In this document: positions 9,363 to 16,110 of the stretch, piece after piece | Layout: each line of letters opens with the position of its first letter | Position numbering within the stretch: the first letter of the stretch is position 1 | Source: Nocardioides baekrokdamisoli | GTDB lineage: Bacteria; Actinomycetota; Actinomycetes; Propionibacteriales; Nocardioidaceae | Reading direction: 5' to 3' | Assembly: GCF_003945325.1 (NCBI RefSeq) | Contig: NZ_AP019307.1 | Location: 496,001 to 560,000 of the forward strand | DNA: 64,000 nucleotides | Program-made: the position numbers and the translations under genes | Notes under the pieces: generated by a model | Told to the model about the DNA's origin: nothing | Seen by the model: only the letters and a program-made list of their open reading frames with translations | The model's database searches: none

Positions 9363-9709
9363 CAGGTGGCCTTCTTTCGTGAGGATTCTTCGTCGGCGAG
9401 GTCCGCCAAGACGGAGTCCAGGCGGCGATAGCGGCTCTCTGCTTGTTCGCGGTATCGCTCGATCCATTTCGTCATGAGGTCGAATACCTCCGCTTCGAGG
9501 TGCACCGGACGGCGCTGCGCGTCGCGGCTGCGGGTCACCAATCCTGATCCCTCCAGCACCTTGAGGTGCTTGGAGATCGCTTGGAGACTCACGTTGTGGG
9601 GCGCCGCCAGTTCCCCCACGGTCGCATCAGCTGTGGTCAGACGTACGACGAGGTCGCGTCGGATCGGATCTGCCAATGCGCTGAACACTCGTGACAGTTG
9701 GTCATCCAT
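9362..9709 (-). CDS. ArsR-family transcriptional regulator
   Basis: A 115-residue winged-helix repressor. SALADPIRRDLVVRLTTAD starts the domain, the recognition helix is NVSLQAISKHLKVLEGSGLV (about residues 38-57), and a wing RDAQRRPVHLE follows. There is no CxC metal site, so it is of the type paired with AHSA1 proteins rather than arsenic sensing. The start ATG 9709 has GAGGAGGG upstream. It leads a three-gene translationally coupled operon and is divergent from a PadR gene. Confidence 0.92.
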   Translation of the reverse strand: MDDQLSRVFSALADPIRRDLVVRLTTADATVGELAAPHNVSLQAISKHLKVLEGSGLVTRSRDAQRRPVHLEAEVFDLMTKWIERYREQAESRYRRLDSVLADLADEESSRKKAT

Positions 9710-9745
9710 ACGAAACCGCCCTCCTCAACCCAATGGTTTAGGACG

Positions 9746-9774
9746 AGCATGTTCGCTTTCGTGATAGTTGTCAA
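9746..9774 (-). promoter_or_regulatory. promoter of the ArsR-SRPBCC-DinB operon
   Basis: On the minus strand a perfect -35 TTGACA (9774-9769) is followed after 17 bases by CATGCT (9751-9746). The -10 is a poor match, but spacing and position about 40 bases before the ArsR start fit. Confidence 0.45.
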
Positions 9775-9793
9775 GCATTTGGTTGCGAACAAG

Positions 9794-9807
9794 TCTTTCG
9801 CGAAAGA
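9794..9807. promoter_or_regulatory. 14-bp perfect palindrome, candidate operator
   Basis: TCTTTCGCGAAAGA lies between the divergent ArsR and PadR promoters. GTTCGC (9751) and GCGAAC (9785) form a second, wider inverted pair. Either could bind the ArsR or PadR protein encoded alongside. The assignment is inference. Confidence 0.5.
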
Positions 9808-9831
9808 GCGCGTTTCGGCATTATCCGGTAC

Positions 9832-9860
9832 TTGACTTCACCTGGTAGCAGACATAGTTT
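9832..9860 (+). promoter_or_regulatory. promoter of the PadR gene, leaderless
   Basis: TTGACT (9832-9837), 17 bases, then TAGTTT (9855-9860). The expected transcription start falls on the GTG at 9865/9867, so the message should be leaderless. Confidence 0.6.
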
Positions 9861-9866
9861 GGGCGT

Positions 9867-10226
9867 GTGCCTGAGAACAGCCATGACCCACAGCTCCTCA
9901 AGGGAATCCTCTCGGTCCTGTTACTGCACCTCCTGGCCGAGGAGGAGTCCTACGGGTACGACGTCGTGAGACGGCTGCACGAGATGGGGCTGACCGATGT
10001 CCTCGACGGCACCGTCTATCCCGCCCTGGCTCGACTCGAACGTGGGGGAAGGATCACGGCGCGCTTGGTGGCCTCGACCTCAGGCCCAGCGCGCAAGTAC
10101 TACCGGCCAACGCCGGCCGGCTACGCCGCACTGTCCGAGGGCATCGCCTCCTGGGAGGGCCTCGTCGCAATCGTGAGTCGCCGGCTCCTTCAGCCCGTCA
10201 ACCCTCCGTCAACGAAAGGCAACTGA
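9867..10226 (+). CDS. PadR-family transcriptional regulator
   Basis: A 119-residue winged-helix repressor. LLKGILSVLLLHLLAEEESYGYDVVRRL is the N-terminal helix set (split here as about residues 10-37), followed by the wing with LDGTVYPALARLERGG and a short dimerisation helix. It precedes, by one base, a membrane protein gene of the type PadR proteins commonly repress. The start is GTG 9867, or the GTG two bases earlier in another frame; the promoter suggests leaderless initiation. Confidence 0.9.
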   Translation: MPENSHDPQLLKGILSVLLLHLLAEEESYGYDVVRRLHEMGLTDVLDGTVYPALARLERGGRITARLVASTSGPARKYYRPTPAGYAALSEGIASWEGLVAIVSRRLLQPVNPPSTKGN

Positions 10227-10227
10227 A

Positions 10228-10764
10228 ATGAGCGCCACCCTTCCCTTGCTTGACCGCCTGCGCATTGAGCGGCTGGTGTGGAGTCTCGACCAGCAGCTCT
10301 ACGACCTCCCCCGCGCCACCCGCATCTCCACACGCCGGGAGGTACGAACGAACCTGACCGAAGCGGCTCAGGAGGTCGGCGCCAGCCAGGCGATCCGGAA
10401 TGTCGGTAGCAGTCGCCAGCTCGCTGAGGGCTATCTCACGGCGCGCTTCGGGGATGGCCCTCGTCACTCATGGATCGCAGCTGTGGTGTTCCTCATGACG
10501 GCAACGCTGGTCGCGACGTCGCTCTTCACCGAGATTGCTCTCGCCTACGCCCGCGGCGTCTCAAACGCCGCTCCGCACATGACCGGAACGCTCACGTACG
10601 ACGGCCTCCGCTACTTCCAGAACCACGTCACCTACACGTTCACTGACGGCCACGAGACTCATGTCGGAGGCGGGTTCAGCGTCGCCACCTGGCTGCTGTT
10701 GCTCTTCGGCACGATCCTGGTTGGCCGGTTGTGGCGAGCGATCCCGGCTCTGCGACGACGCTGA
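10228..10764 (+). CDS. PadR-associated membrane protein
   Basis: A 178-residue protein. A helical cytoplasmic N-terminal region (LRIERLVWSLDQQLYDLPRA, resembling the HAAS/DUF1700 domain found beside PadR genes) is followed by two membrane helices. These are WIAAVVFLMTATLVATSLFTE (about 82-102, written here as one helix) and a C-terminal one ending in GRLWRAIP. The pair with PadR suggests a stress-responsive envelope function, but no activity is known. The start ATG 10228 is one base after the PadR stop. Confidence 0.72.
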   Translation: MSATLPLLDRLRIERLVWSLDQQLYDLPRATRISTRREVRTNLTEAAQEVGASQAIRNVGSSRQLAEGYLTARFGDGPRHSWIAAVVFLMTATLVATSLFTEIALAYARGVSNAAPHMTGTLTYDGLRYFQNHVTYTFTDGHETHVGGGFSVATWLLLLFGTILVGRLWRAIPALRRR

Positions 10765-10879
10765 CGCCGGTCACCAAAGGACCGTCGCTCGACGTCGGGC
10801 CAGGCCCCTACGTCGCTCCCCCGCCAACCGCGAACTGAGTACGCTGCCAGAGCACTGCATCCCTGATCGAGGAGCCCCG

Positions 10880-11356
10880 ATGGCCGCGCCGTACCTGCTC
10901 ACGTCGTCCACCGTCGTCCAGGCGCCGCTCGAGGTCGCCTTCGACGGGGTCATGAATGCTCCGCTCGAGGAACTGTTCCCCCATCGGGCTGGCATCATCC
11001 CGCCCGTCAAGGAGGTCACGGGCCAGGTTGGACCGTGGGCAACCGTCGGCCAGACCCGCAGCGTGATCACCGCCGACGGCCACAGCAACACCGAGACCCT
11101 CGTCACCTACGACCGCGCCGGCGGGAACTACCAGTACCGGCTCAGTGATCTCACCGGTCCGCTCAAGTCGCTCGTCGCCGGGGTCGACGGTCGCTTCACC
11201 TACGTACCCGAAGGCACCGGCACCCGGGTCACCTGGAGCTGGACCCTGCACCCGACCAACGGGCTCACGCGGGCATTCCTGCCGGTGATGGGCTTCTTCT
11301 GGCGCCAGTACGCCGCCAAGATGTGGCCGCTCTACGCGGCTCGCCTGTCGGCTTGA
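10880..11356 (+). CDS. SRPBCC family protein (polyketide cyclase-like)
   Basis: A 158-residue helix-grip fold. The N-terminal strand is TVVQAPLEVAFDGV, the central strands include RFTYVPEGTGTRVTWSWTL, and a C-terminal amphipathic helix ends KMWPLYAARL. Ligand and function are unknown. The start ATG 10880 has GAGGAG upstream; the longer frame from 10661 overlaps the preceding gene and lacks support. Confidence 0.78.
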   Translation: MAAPYLLTSSTVVQAPLEVAFDGVMNAPLEELFPHRAGIIPPVKEVTGQVGPWATVGQTRSVITADGHSNTETLVTYDRAGGNYQYRLSDLTGPLKSLVAGVDGRFTYVPEGTGTRVTWSWTLHPTNGLTRAFLPVMGFFWRQYAAKMWPLYAARLSA

Positions 11357-11710
11357 CGCGTCCGAGGCGCAGCCGCACGGTCGCCTCGCACCGATGGCCC
11401 TCAACCTCGACTGGACACCGTCAGAACAGCCCATCAACGCAGACAAGGCCGACCCAAAGGTCGACCTTGCCTCACGATTCGGTGGGCGATACTGGGTTCG
11501 AACCAGTGACCCCTTCGGTGTGAACGAAGTGCGCTACCACTGCGCCAATCGCCCGAATCAGGTGGCAACGTTAGCGCACTCCGTCGCCATCGCCACATCG
11601 GCGTCGAACCCATCTGTCACACGCGTCACAACCTCACGACGCGCCGTCGTGGCGCCCGAATCGGGGTGGGTGCTGGGCGTAGGTTCGCAAGCACCAGACA
11701 AAGGATGACG
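11357..11710. other. 354-base intergenic stretch with one tRNA and the sepH promoter
   Basis: Apart from tRNA-Val (11483-11554) and the sepH -10 element TAGGTT (11680-11685), I see no gene here. Short open frames across it are not supported by codon pattern or homology. Confidence 0.7.
11483..11554 (-). tRNA. tRNA-Val (CAC)
   Basis: The minus strand folds into a complete cloverleaf. It has a 7-bp acceptor GGGCGAT/ATCGCCC, a D stem GCGC/GCGC, an anticodon stem CTTCG/CGAAG around the loop TTCACAC, and a T arm ACTGG-TTCGAAC-CCAGT. The anticodon CAC reads GUG valine codons. The discriminator is A; CCA is not encoded. Confidence 0.95.
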
Positions 11711-12598
11711 ATGAGGATGTCGGCAGAAGAAGCGCCCCAGATCACCACCTCCGCGGACGTGACCCCGGAGGGTCTGACACTCGCATCGGTGAGCCGGGAT
11801 GGCCGCCGGATGCTCTTCGTGGACGCCGTGGGTCGGGAGTTCGTCGTCCCGGTCGATGAGCGCCTCCGCGCCGCCCTACCGCAGCCGTCCCGCCGAACGG
11901 AGACGCCGATGACGAACCAGCCGCCCGCCCTTCGACCCAAGGACATCCAGGCGCGCATCCGTGCCGGCGAGAGTCTCGAGCAGGTGGCTGCCGCTGCGGG
12001 CACCGAACCCGAGGCGATCATGGCGTTCGCTGGTCCGGTCCTCGCCGAGCGCGAGCACATGGCACTGCGCGCCGCGCGCGCCTCGGTCCGTCGCACCAGC
12101 GTCGCGGCCGACCCCGCAGTGCGTACGCTCCAGGACGCTGTGCTCTCGGTGCTCGGTCGGTTCGACCAGGAGTTCGAGGACATTTCGTGGGACTCCTGGC
12201 GCCGCCAGGACGGTCGCTGGATCCTGCTCGGCCACTACGAGACCACCGAACGCTCCGGCATCGCGCAGATGGCCTACGACATCCAGGGCGCATACGTCAC
12301 CCCGGAGAACGACGACGCCCGCTGGCTCCTCGGCGACCTGCCGGCAGTTCCGGCGGCTCCGCCGGCCACGCCCGTACGCGACGAACTGCACAGCCTGCGT
12401 CAGCGTCGGCAGTCGGTCCCCGAGGTCGACATGTTCGCACCGACGACCGAGATCCAGGTCGAGGAGCCCACGGTCGAGGTCCGCGTGGATACCGCCGCGG
12501 CAGTCGAGGTCGAGGCCAAGCCGGCTACGTCCGCGAAGCGCAAGCGCGGTTCGATCCCGAGCTGGGACGAGATCATGTTCGGCGGCCCGACCGCCTGA
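11711..12598 (+). CDS. sepH: septation protein SepH
   Basis: An actinobacterial cell-division protein that binds FtsZ and promotes its assembly. This copy has 295 residues. The N-terminal DUF3071 region includes LTLASVSRDGRRMLFVDAVG, and an HTH-like segment RPKDIQARIRAGESLEQVAA follows at about residues 75-94. The conserved C-terminal tail is IPSWDEIMFG. In-frame ATGs lie at 11705, 11711 and 11717; AAAGGA spaced five bases favours 11711. A TAGGTT -10 about 26 bases upstream gives a short leader. It is followed by a strong bidirectional terminator. Confidence 0.9.
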   Translation: MRMSAEEAPQITTSADVTPEGLTLASVSRDGRRMLFVDAVGREFVVPVDERLRAALPQPSRRTETPMTNQPPALRPKDIQARIRAGESLEQVAAAAGTEPEAIMAFAGPVLAEREHMALRAARASVRRTSVAADPAVRTLQDAVLSVLGRFDQEFEDISWDSWRRQDGRWILLGHYETTERSGIAQMAYDIQGAYVTPENDDARWLLGDLPAVPAAPPATPVRDELHSLRQRRQSVPEVDMFAPTTEIQVEEPTVEVRVDTAAAVEVEAKPATSAKRKRGSIPSWDEIMFGGPTA

Positions 12599-12625
12599 CA
12601 CCCCAGGCTGACACCCCGCACAACG

Positions 12626-12663
12626 CAACAACGGGCCACACCTTCCGGTGTGGCCCGTTGTTG
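12626..12663. terminator. bidirectional terminator between sepH and a lipoprotein gene
   Basis: A 17-bp perfect stem (12626-12642 with 12647-12663) closes a TTCC tetraloop between two convergent genes. It has AT-rich ends CAACAA/TTGTTG, so it can act in both directions. Confidence 0.85.
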
Positions 12664-12676
12664 TCGGCTGCGAGGA

Positions 12677-13213
12677 TCAGCTCAGTCCAGCGAGGCTGGA
12701 AAGGCTGTCCACACCATTCTTCAGGTCGAGCTTCGGCAGGCCAGCGCTCGACGCGAGCCCCGGCAGGCTGTCCATACCGGTCTTGAGATCAGTGATCGCT
12801 GACCCGCCGGTGACCGCGTCCTTGATGAGGTTGGGCAGGCTGCCCAACTTGTCTGCCAGAGCACTGATCGGCGTACCGATCTTCGTGCACAGGAACGACG
12901 AGTTGATGACGTGCTGCTTGACCTTCTTGGCGAAGTGGTAGATCGCGGCAGCTGCGGCAGCAGCCTTCAACTTCGCGCCAACACCAGCGAGATGGTCCTT
13001 CTGGAACGGCTTGTAGATGAACTTGTCGAACGCGACGTAGATGATGCCGAGGTCAGCAGCGATCTTCGCGGACGGCAGCGTCTCCAGGTTCGCCGTCGGG
13101 CAGTTCTGAGCACTGTAGGCGACGCCACTGGCGTCGGTCTTGGCCTTGGAGCCACAGGCAACCAAGCTGGTCATGAGTAGAGCGGCTACCAGAGCCACGG
13201 TGATGCGACGCAT
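12677..13213 (-). CDS. small secreted lipoprotein, function unknown
   Basis: A 178-residue protein with a lipoprotein signal peptide. MRRITVALVAALLMTSLVAC ends in the lipobox LVAC, with cysteine 20 as the lipidation site. The mature part is alanine-rich, with a helix AAAAAAAIYHFAKKVKQHV and a C-terminal run of SLPGL/SLSSL-type repeats. No known domain is recognised. The start ATG 13213 has GGGAGA upstream; the longer open frame is not supported. Likely anchored to the outer face of the membrane. Confidence 0.75.
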   Translation of the reverse strand: MRRITVALVAALLMTSLVACGSKAKTDASGVAYSAQNCPTANLETLPSAKIAADLGIIYVAFDKFIYKPFQKDHLAGVGAKLKAAAAAAAIYHFAKKVKQHVINSSFLCTKIGTPISALADKLGSLPNLIKDAVTGGSAITDLKTGMDSLPGLASSAGLPKLDLKNGVDSLSSLAGLS

Positions 13214-13328
13214 CTGAATCTCCCGGAAAGTGTGGGTCACGGACCCGCCCATCCTGCCGGGCTTTGCGTCTGCTGTGGAGCGTTTCGACCTAAAGGTTCT
13301 CTGAGCGAGACGCCTCCGCGGATCCCCC

Positions 13329-14441
13329 TCAGTCCACGAGGATCGGGATCAGCATCTCTTCCGCGGTCAGCGACCCGTGCATGCCGACCAGCATGCCTTC
13401 CTTGGGGAACTCACGAGCAGCCATAACCGCGTTCGTCCCGCGCGCCGCGACGACGACGTCCCCGATCCGAGGCGCCACGCTGTCCGCGATCGGCCCGAAC
13501 CACTCCGTAGCCTCGGCACGGGTACGCACTTCGGCCCGCTCTCCGAGGACCGCACGCCAGGTCTCGGCGACGTCCTCTGCCGCGCCGCTGCGGGCGTACA
13601 GGTGCCGGAAGCGAGCCTCTCCCCCGAGCATGACCAGCCCGTCGCGCAGCGCCGGTTCGTCATCGACATCGATCCGATCCGCCAGCGGCGAATCGACCAT
13701 GCCGTGATCAGCCACGACCAGCAGGCGTACGTGCGCGGGCAGCTCGTCACGAAGACGCTCCGCTTCGGCGTCGAGCATCGCCAGTTGCTGCAACCACTCC
13801 GCCGAGTTCACGCCGTGCTTGTGTCCGGTCCAGTCGAGGTCACTGTCGTACAGGTAGACGATGCCGCTGCGCCGGGACGCCTCGACGGCGCCCGCGATCC
13901 GCTCGCCGGCCCGCTCCGCCGCGACGAACTCCGCCCCGCGTTGGGAAACCGCCGTGAGTCCTGAGCCGAAGAACTCCCGCTTCGTGACGACCGTCGCACC
14001 CTTGCCACGGTCGGCGAGGGCACCGAACACGGTCTCGTGCGGCTGCCACCGATGCGGCTCCACGCTCGCCGGCCAGTGCAAGGCATTGAGGAGGTCGGTC
14101 GTGCCCGGGATGCGCGAGGTGTAGCCGACCACGCCGTGCGCCCCCGGCAGCAGCCCCGTGCCCAGGCTCGTGAGGCTGACCGCGGTCGTCGACGGGACCG
14201 TGGCGGTGCCGGGTGTCTCCATCAGGCTGGCGAGGTATGGCGCGTCCTCGGCATACCGGGTCAGTTGCTCTGCGCCGAGACCGTCGATCAGGAAGACGAC
14301 GTACGCCGGGGCCGCGGGAAGGTCGAGTCCACCCGGTCGACCGCCCGGGACGCCGAGCGCCTGCACCACCGCCGGGAGCACGTCCGCGAGCGAGCGGATG
14401 CCGTACGCCGGCGTGATCAGGTCGGTGCTGAGCCCGCTCAC
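13329..14441 (-). CDS. alkaline phosphatase superfamily / nucleotide pyrophosphatase-like enzyme
   Basis: A 370-residue metal-dependent phosphodiesterase/phosphatase fold. Metal ligands are visible in order: IDGLG (Asp about 53), the nucleophile region PSTTAVSLTSLGTG (Thr about 86), LDWTGHKHG (Asp and His), VVADHGM (Asp-His), and GMHGS near the C-terminus (last His). There is no signal peptide, so it is probably cytoplasmic. The GTG start overlaps the stop of the upstream DUF5998 gene by four bases. The substrate is not known. Confidence 0.87.
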   Translation of the reverse strand: MSGLSTDLITPAYGIRSLADVLPAVVQALGVPGGRPGGLDLPAAPAYVVFLIDGLGAEQLTRYAEDAPYLASLMETPGTATVPSTTAVSLTSLGTGLLPGAHGVVGYTSRIPGTTDLLNALHWPASVEPHRWQPHETVFGALADRGKGATVVTKREFFGSGLTAVSQRGAEFVAAERAGERIAGAVEASRRSGIVYLYDSDLDWTGHKHGVNSAEWLQQLAMLDAEAERLRDELPAHVRLLVVADHGMVDSPLADRIDVDDEPALRDGLVMLGGEARFRHLYARSGAAEDVAETWRAVLGERAEVRTRAEATEWFGPIADSVAPRIGDVVVAARGTNAVMAAREFPKEGMLVGMHGSLTAEEMLIPILVD

Positions 14442-15013
14442 GTGTCCCGCGTCCGTGCGGACACGGACGCGGCGAAGCCGATGAGTTCCTCGACCGCCGG
14501 GACACCGTCAGCGGCGGCCGAGACCCGCAGGGTGAAGTCGTCGCCACCGACCGTTCCGGTGTAGCCGTGGTCGGCATCGCAGTCCGGGTCACCGCAGCGC
14601 GCGGGCTCCAGGTCCAGACGCGACATCGAACCCCAGCTGATCGCCAGGTTCGCCTCGGCGAGACGGGCCGGGACGGTGGAGGTCGTCAGCCGGGTGACGG
14701 CAACGGAGGTGACAGCGCCCAGACGGATCGACTCCGTCGAGGTCGACGTGTACGGCTCGGGCAGCAGGTCGTCGCCGCCGTGCTCGTCGGTGTGCACCAG
14801 CACCAGACGACTGGGGGTCAGCACCAGAACAGTCAGGTGGCGGCGTACCTCATCGTGCTCGAACGTCGGCTCGTGGTGCACGAAGAAGGACTCGATCTCC
14901 TCCCCTGCGACGGCCTCGGCCACCGCGTCGGTGACGACGTCCGGGTAGTAACCGGTGCGATCGATCGCAGCGCGAAGCTGCGACTCACGCGACCCACTGT
15001 CGATGCTGCTCAC
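14438..15013 (-). CDS. DUF5998 family protein
   Basis: A 191-residue actinobacterial protein of unknown function. Recognisable features are AIDRTGYYPDVVTDAV, FFVHHEPTFEHDEVRRHLTVLVLT, and a cysteine pair in ARCGDPDCDADHGYTG at about residues 144-159, which may bind metal. The start GTG 15013 gives the family-length protein; the frame to 15091 is longer but unsupported. It is translationally coupled (GTGA) to the downstream phosphodiesterase, a conserved pairing. Confidence 0.82.
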   Translation of the reverse strand: MSSIDSGSRESQLRAAIDRTGYYPDVVTDAVAEAVAGEEIESFFVHHEPTFEHDEVRRHLTVLVLTPSRLVLVHTDEHGGDDLLPEPYTSTSTESIRLGAVTSVAVTRLTTSTVPARLAEANLAISWGSMSRLDLEPARCGDPDCDADHGYTGTVGGDDFTLRVSAAADGVPAVEELIGFAASVSARTRDT

Positions 15014-15026
15014 GCGGACGAGTCTG

Positions 15027-15710
15027 TCACGCCCAGGAACCGTGCCAGGCCACGACGTCGGCCAGATCGGCCCGCGTGGTCCGGAAACCATTCACCGGCT
15101 CCTCGACTGCCGCGTACCCGAGCGACATGCCGACCGCGACCCGCCGGTTCTCCGGCAGACCGAAGTGGGCACGGAAGAAGTCGGCGTACCCGGCCAGCGC
15201 GGCCTGCGGGGCGGCCGCCAGACCCAGCGCCTGTGCGCCGAGCAGGAGCGAGCTGACGTAGATGCCGGTGTCCAGCAGGGCGTACGGACCCAGGTCGGCC
15301 TCGACGGTGATGAGGGCGACGTGCGGAGCATCGAAGAACTCGAAGTTGCGCAACATCTGACGGAACCGTCCATCGGCATCCGACTTCTCGATGCCGAGAC
15401 TGTCGTACAACTGGAAGCCGCACTCGCGGCGCCGGTCGCCGTACGCGCCCGGAAACGCGGTCGGAAACTCGAAGTCGCTCGCCTGCGGCTGGCTCATCAC
15501 GTACGCGCCGAGCGCCTCACGCAGGCGGCCGGTCTCCTCGCCGGACGTGACGATGACCTCCCACGGCTGGGTGTTGCACCACGACGGCGTGCGCTGCGCC
15601 AGCGCCAGGAGCCGCTCGATCTCCACCCTGGGCACCGGGGTCGGGGCAAACGCGCGGCAGGTCCACCGCTCATCGAGCAGCCGCGACAATGCGGCGAAGT
15701 CCGTGCTCAT
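15027..15710 (-). CDS. nitroreductase family flavoprotein
   Basis: A 227-residue FMN-dependent oxidoreductase. The family N-terminus is ERWTCRAFAPTPVP (about 14-27), then RTPSWCNTQPWEVIVTSG for flavin binding. The C-terminal half has DTGIYVSSLLLGAQALGLAA and PENRRVAVGMSLGYA. Members reduce nitro compounds or quinones with NAD(P)H, or act in dehalogenation. Its ATG overlaps by four bases the stop of an upstream CopD-like membrane protein, so both are co-translated. Confidence 0.9.
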   Translation of the reverse strand: MSTDFAALSRLLDERWTCRAFAPTPVPRVEIERLLALAQRTPSWCNTQPWEVIVTSGEETGRLREALGAYVMSQPQASDFEFPTAFPGAYGDRRRECGFQLYDSLGIEKSDADGRFRQMLRNFEFFDAPHVALITVEADLGPYALLDTGIYVSSLLLGAQALGLAAAPQAALAGYADFFRAHFGLPENRRVAVGMSLGYAAVEEPVNGFRTTRADLADVVAWHGSWA

Positions 15711-16102
15711 GCGGCCAGCATCATCCCGACGAAGAGCGCGCCGAGCGCCGTGAGTCCGGTGAGCGCACCGAAGATCGCCATCTGCTTCTTCGTCTTCGCG
15801 TGGGCATGGGCGTACGCCGTGCCGCCGGAGGCAAGCACCAGGACGTACTTCACGCCGAGGACTGCGGCCCAGGAACCGTGATTCTGGTTGTGGTCGGCGA
15901 TCACGTTCCAGACGCCGGTGGCGATGAGGACGAAGAACGCCGGCCAGGCGATCCGGTTGAAGGCGTTCGCAGCCGCCTTCGGCACCTCCGCACCGGCTGC
16001 GCGGAGCGCCGGGACCAGCGCGGCCAAAGTGATCTGGCCGCCGACCCAGACGGTCGCCGCGAGGACGTGGATGAACAGCCGGAAGGTTTCCAGGGACAGC
16101 AC
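15707..16102 (-). CDS. CopD-like integral membrane protein
   Basis: A 131-residue protein with four predicted membrane helices. The first holds FRLFIHVLAATVWVGGQ, the histidine/WVGG signature of CopD/DUF4149-type copper-export or haem-linked proteins; the last helix ends the protein in MMLAA. The start GTG 16102 has AAGGAA upstream. Possible roles are copper handling or an electron carrier for the coupled nitroreductase; neither is proven by sequence. Confidence 0.75.
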   Translation of the reverse strand: MLSLETFRLFIHVLAATVWVGGQITLAALVPALRAAGAEVPKAAANAFNRIAWPAFFVLIATGVWNVIADHNQNHGSWAAVLGVKYVLVLASGGTAYAHAHAKTKKQMAIFGALTGLTALGALFVGMMLAA

Positions 16103-16110
16103 AGGGTTCC

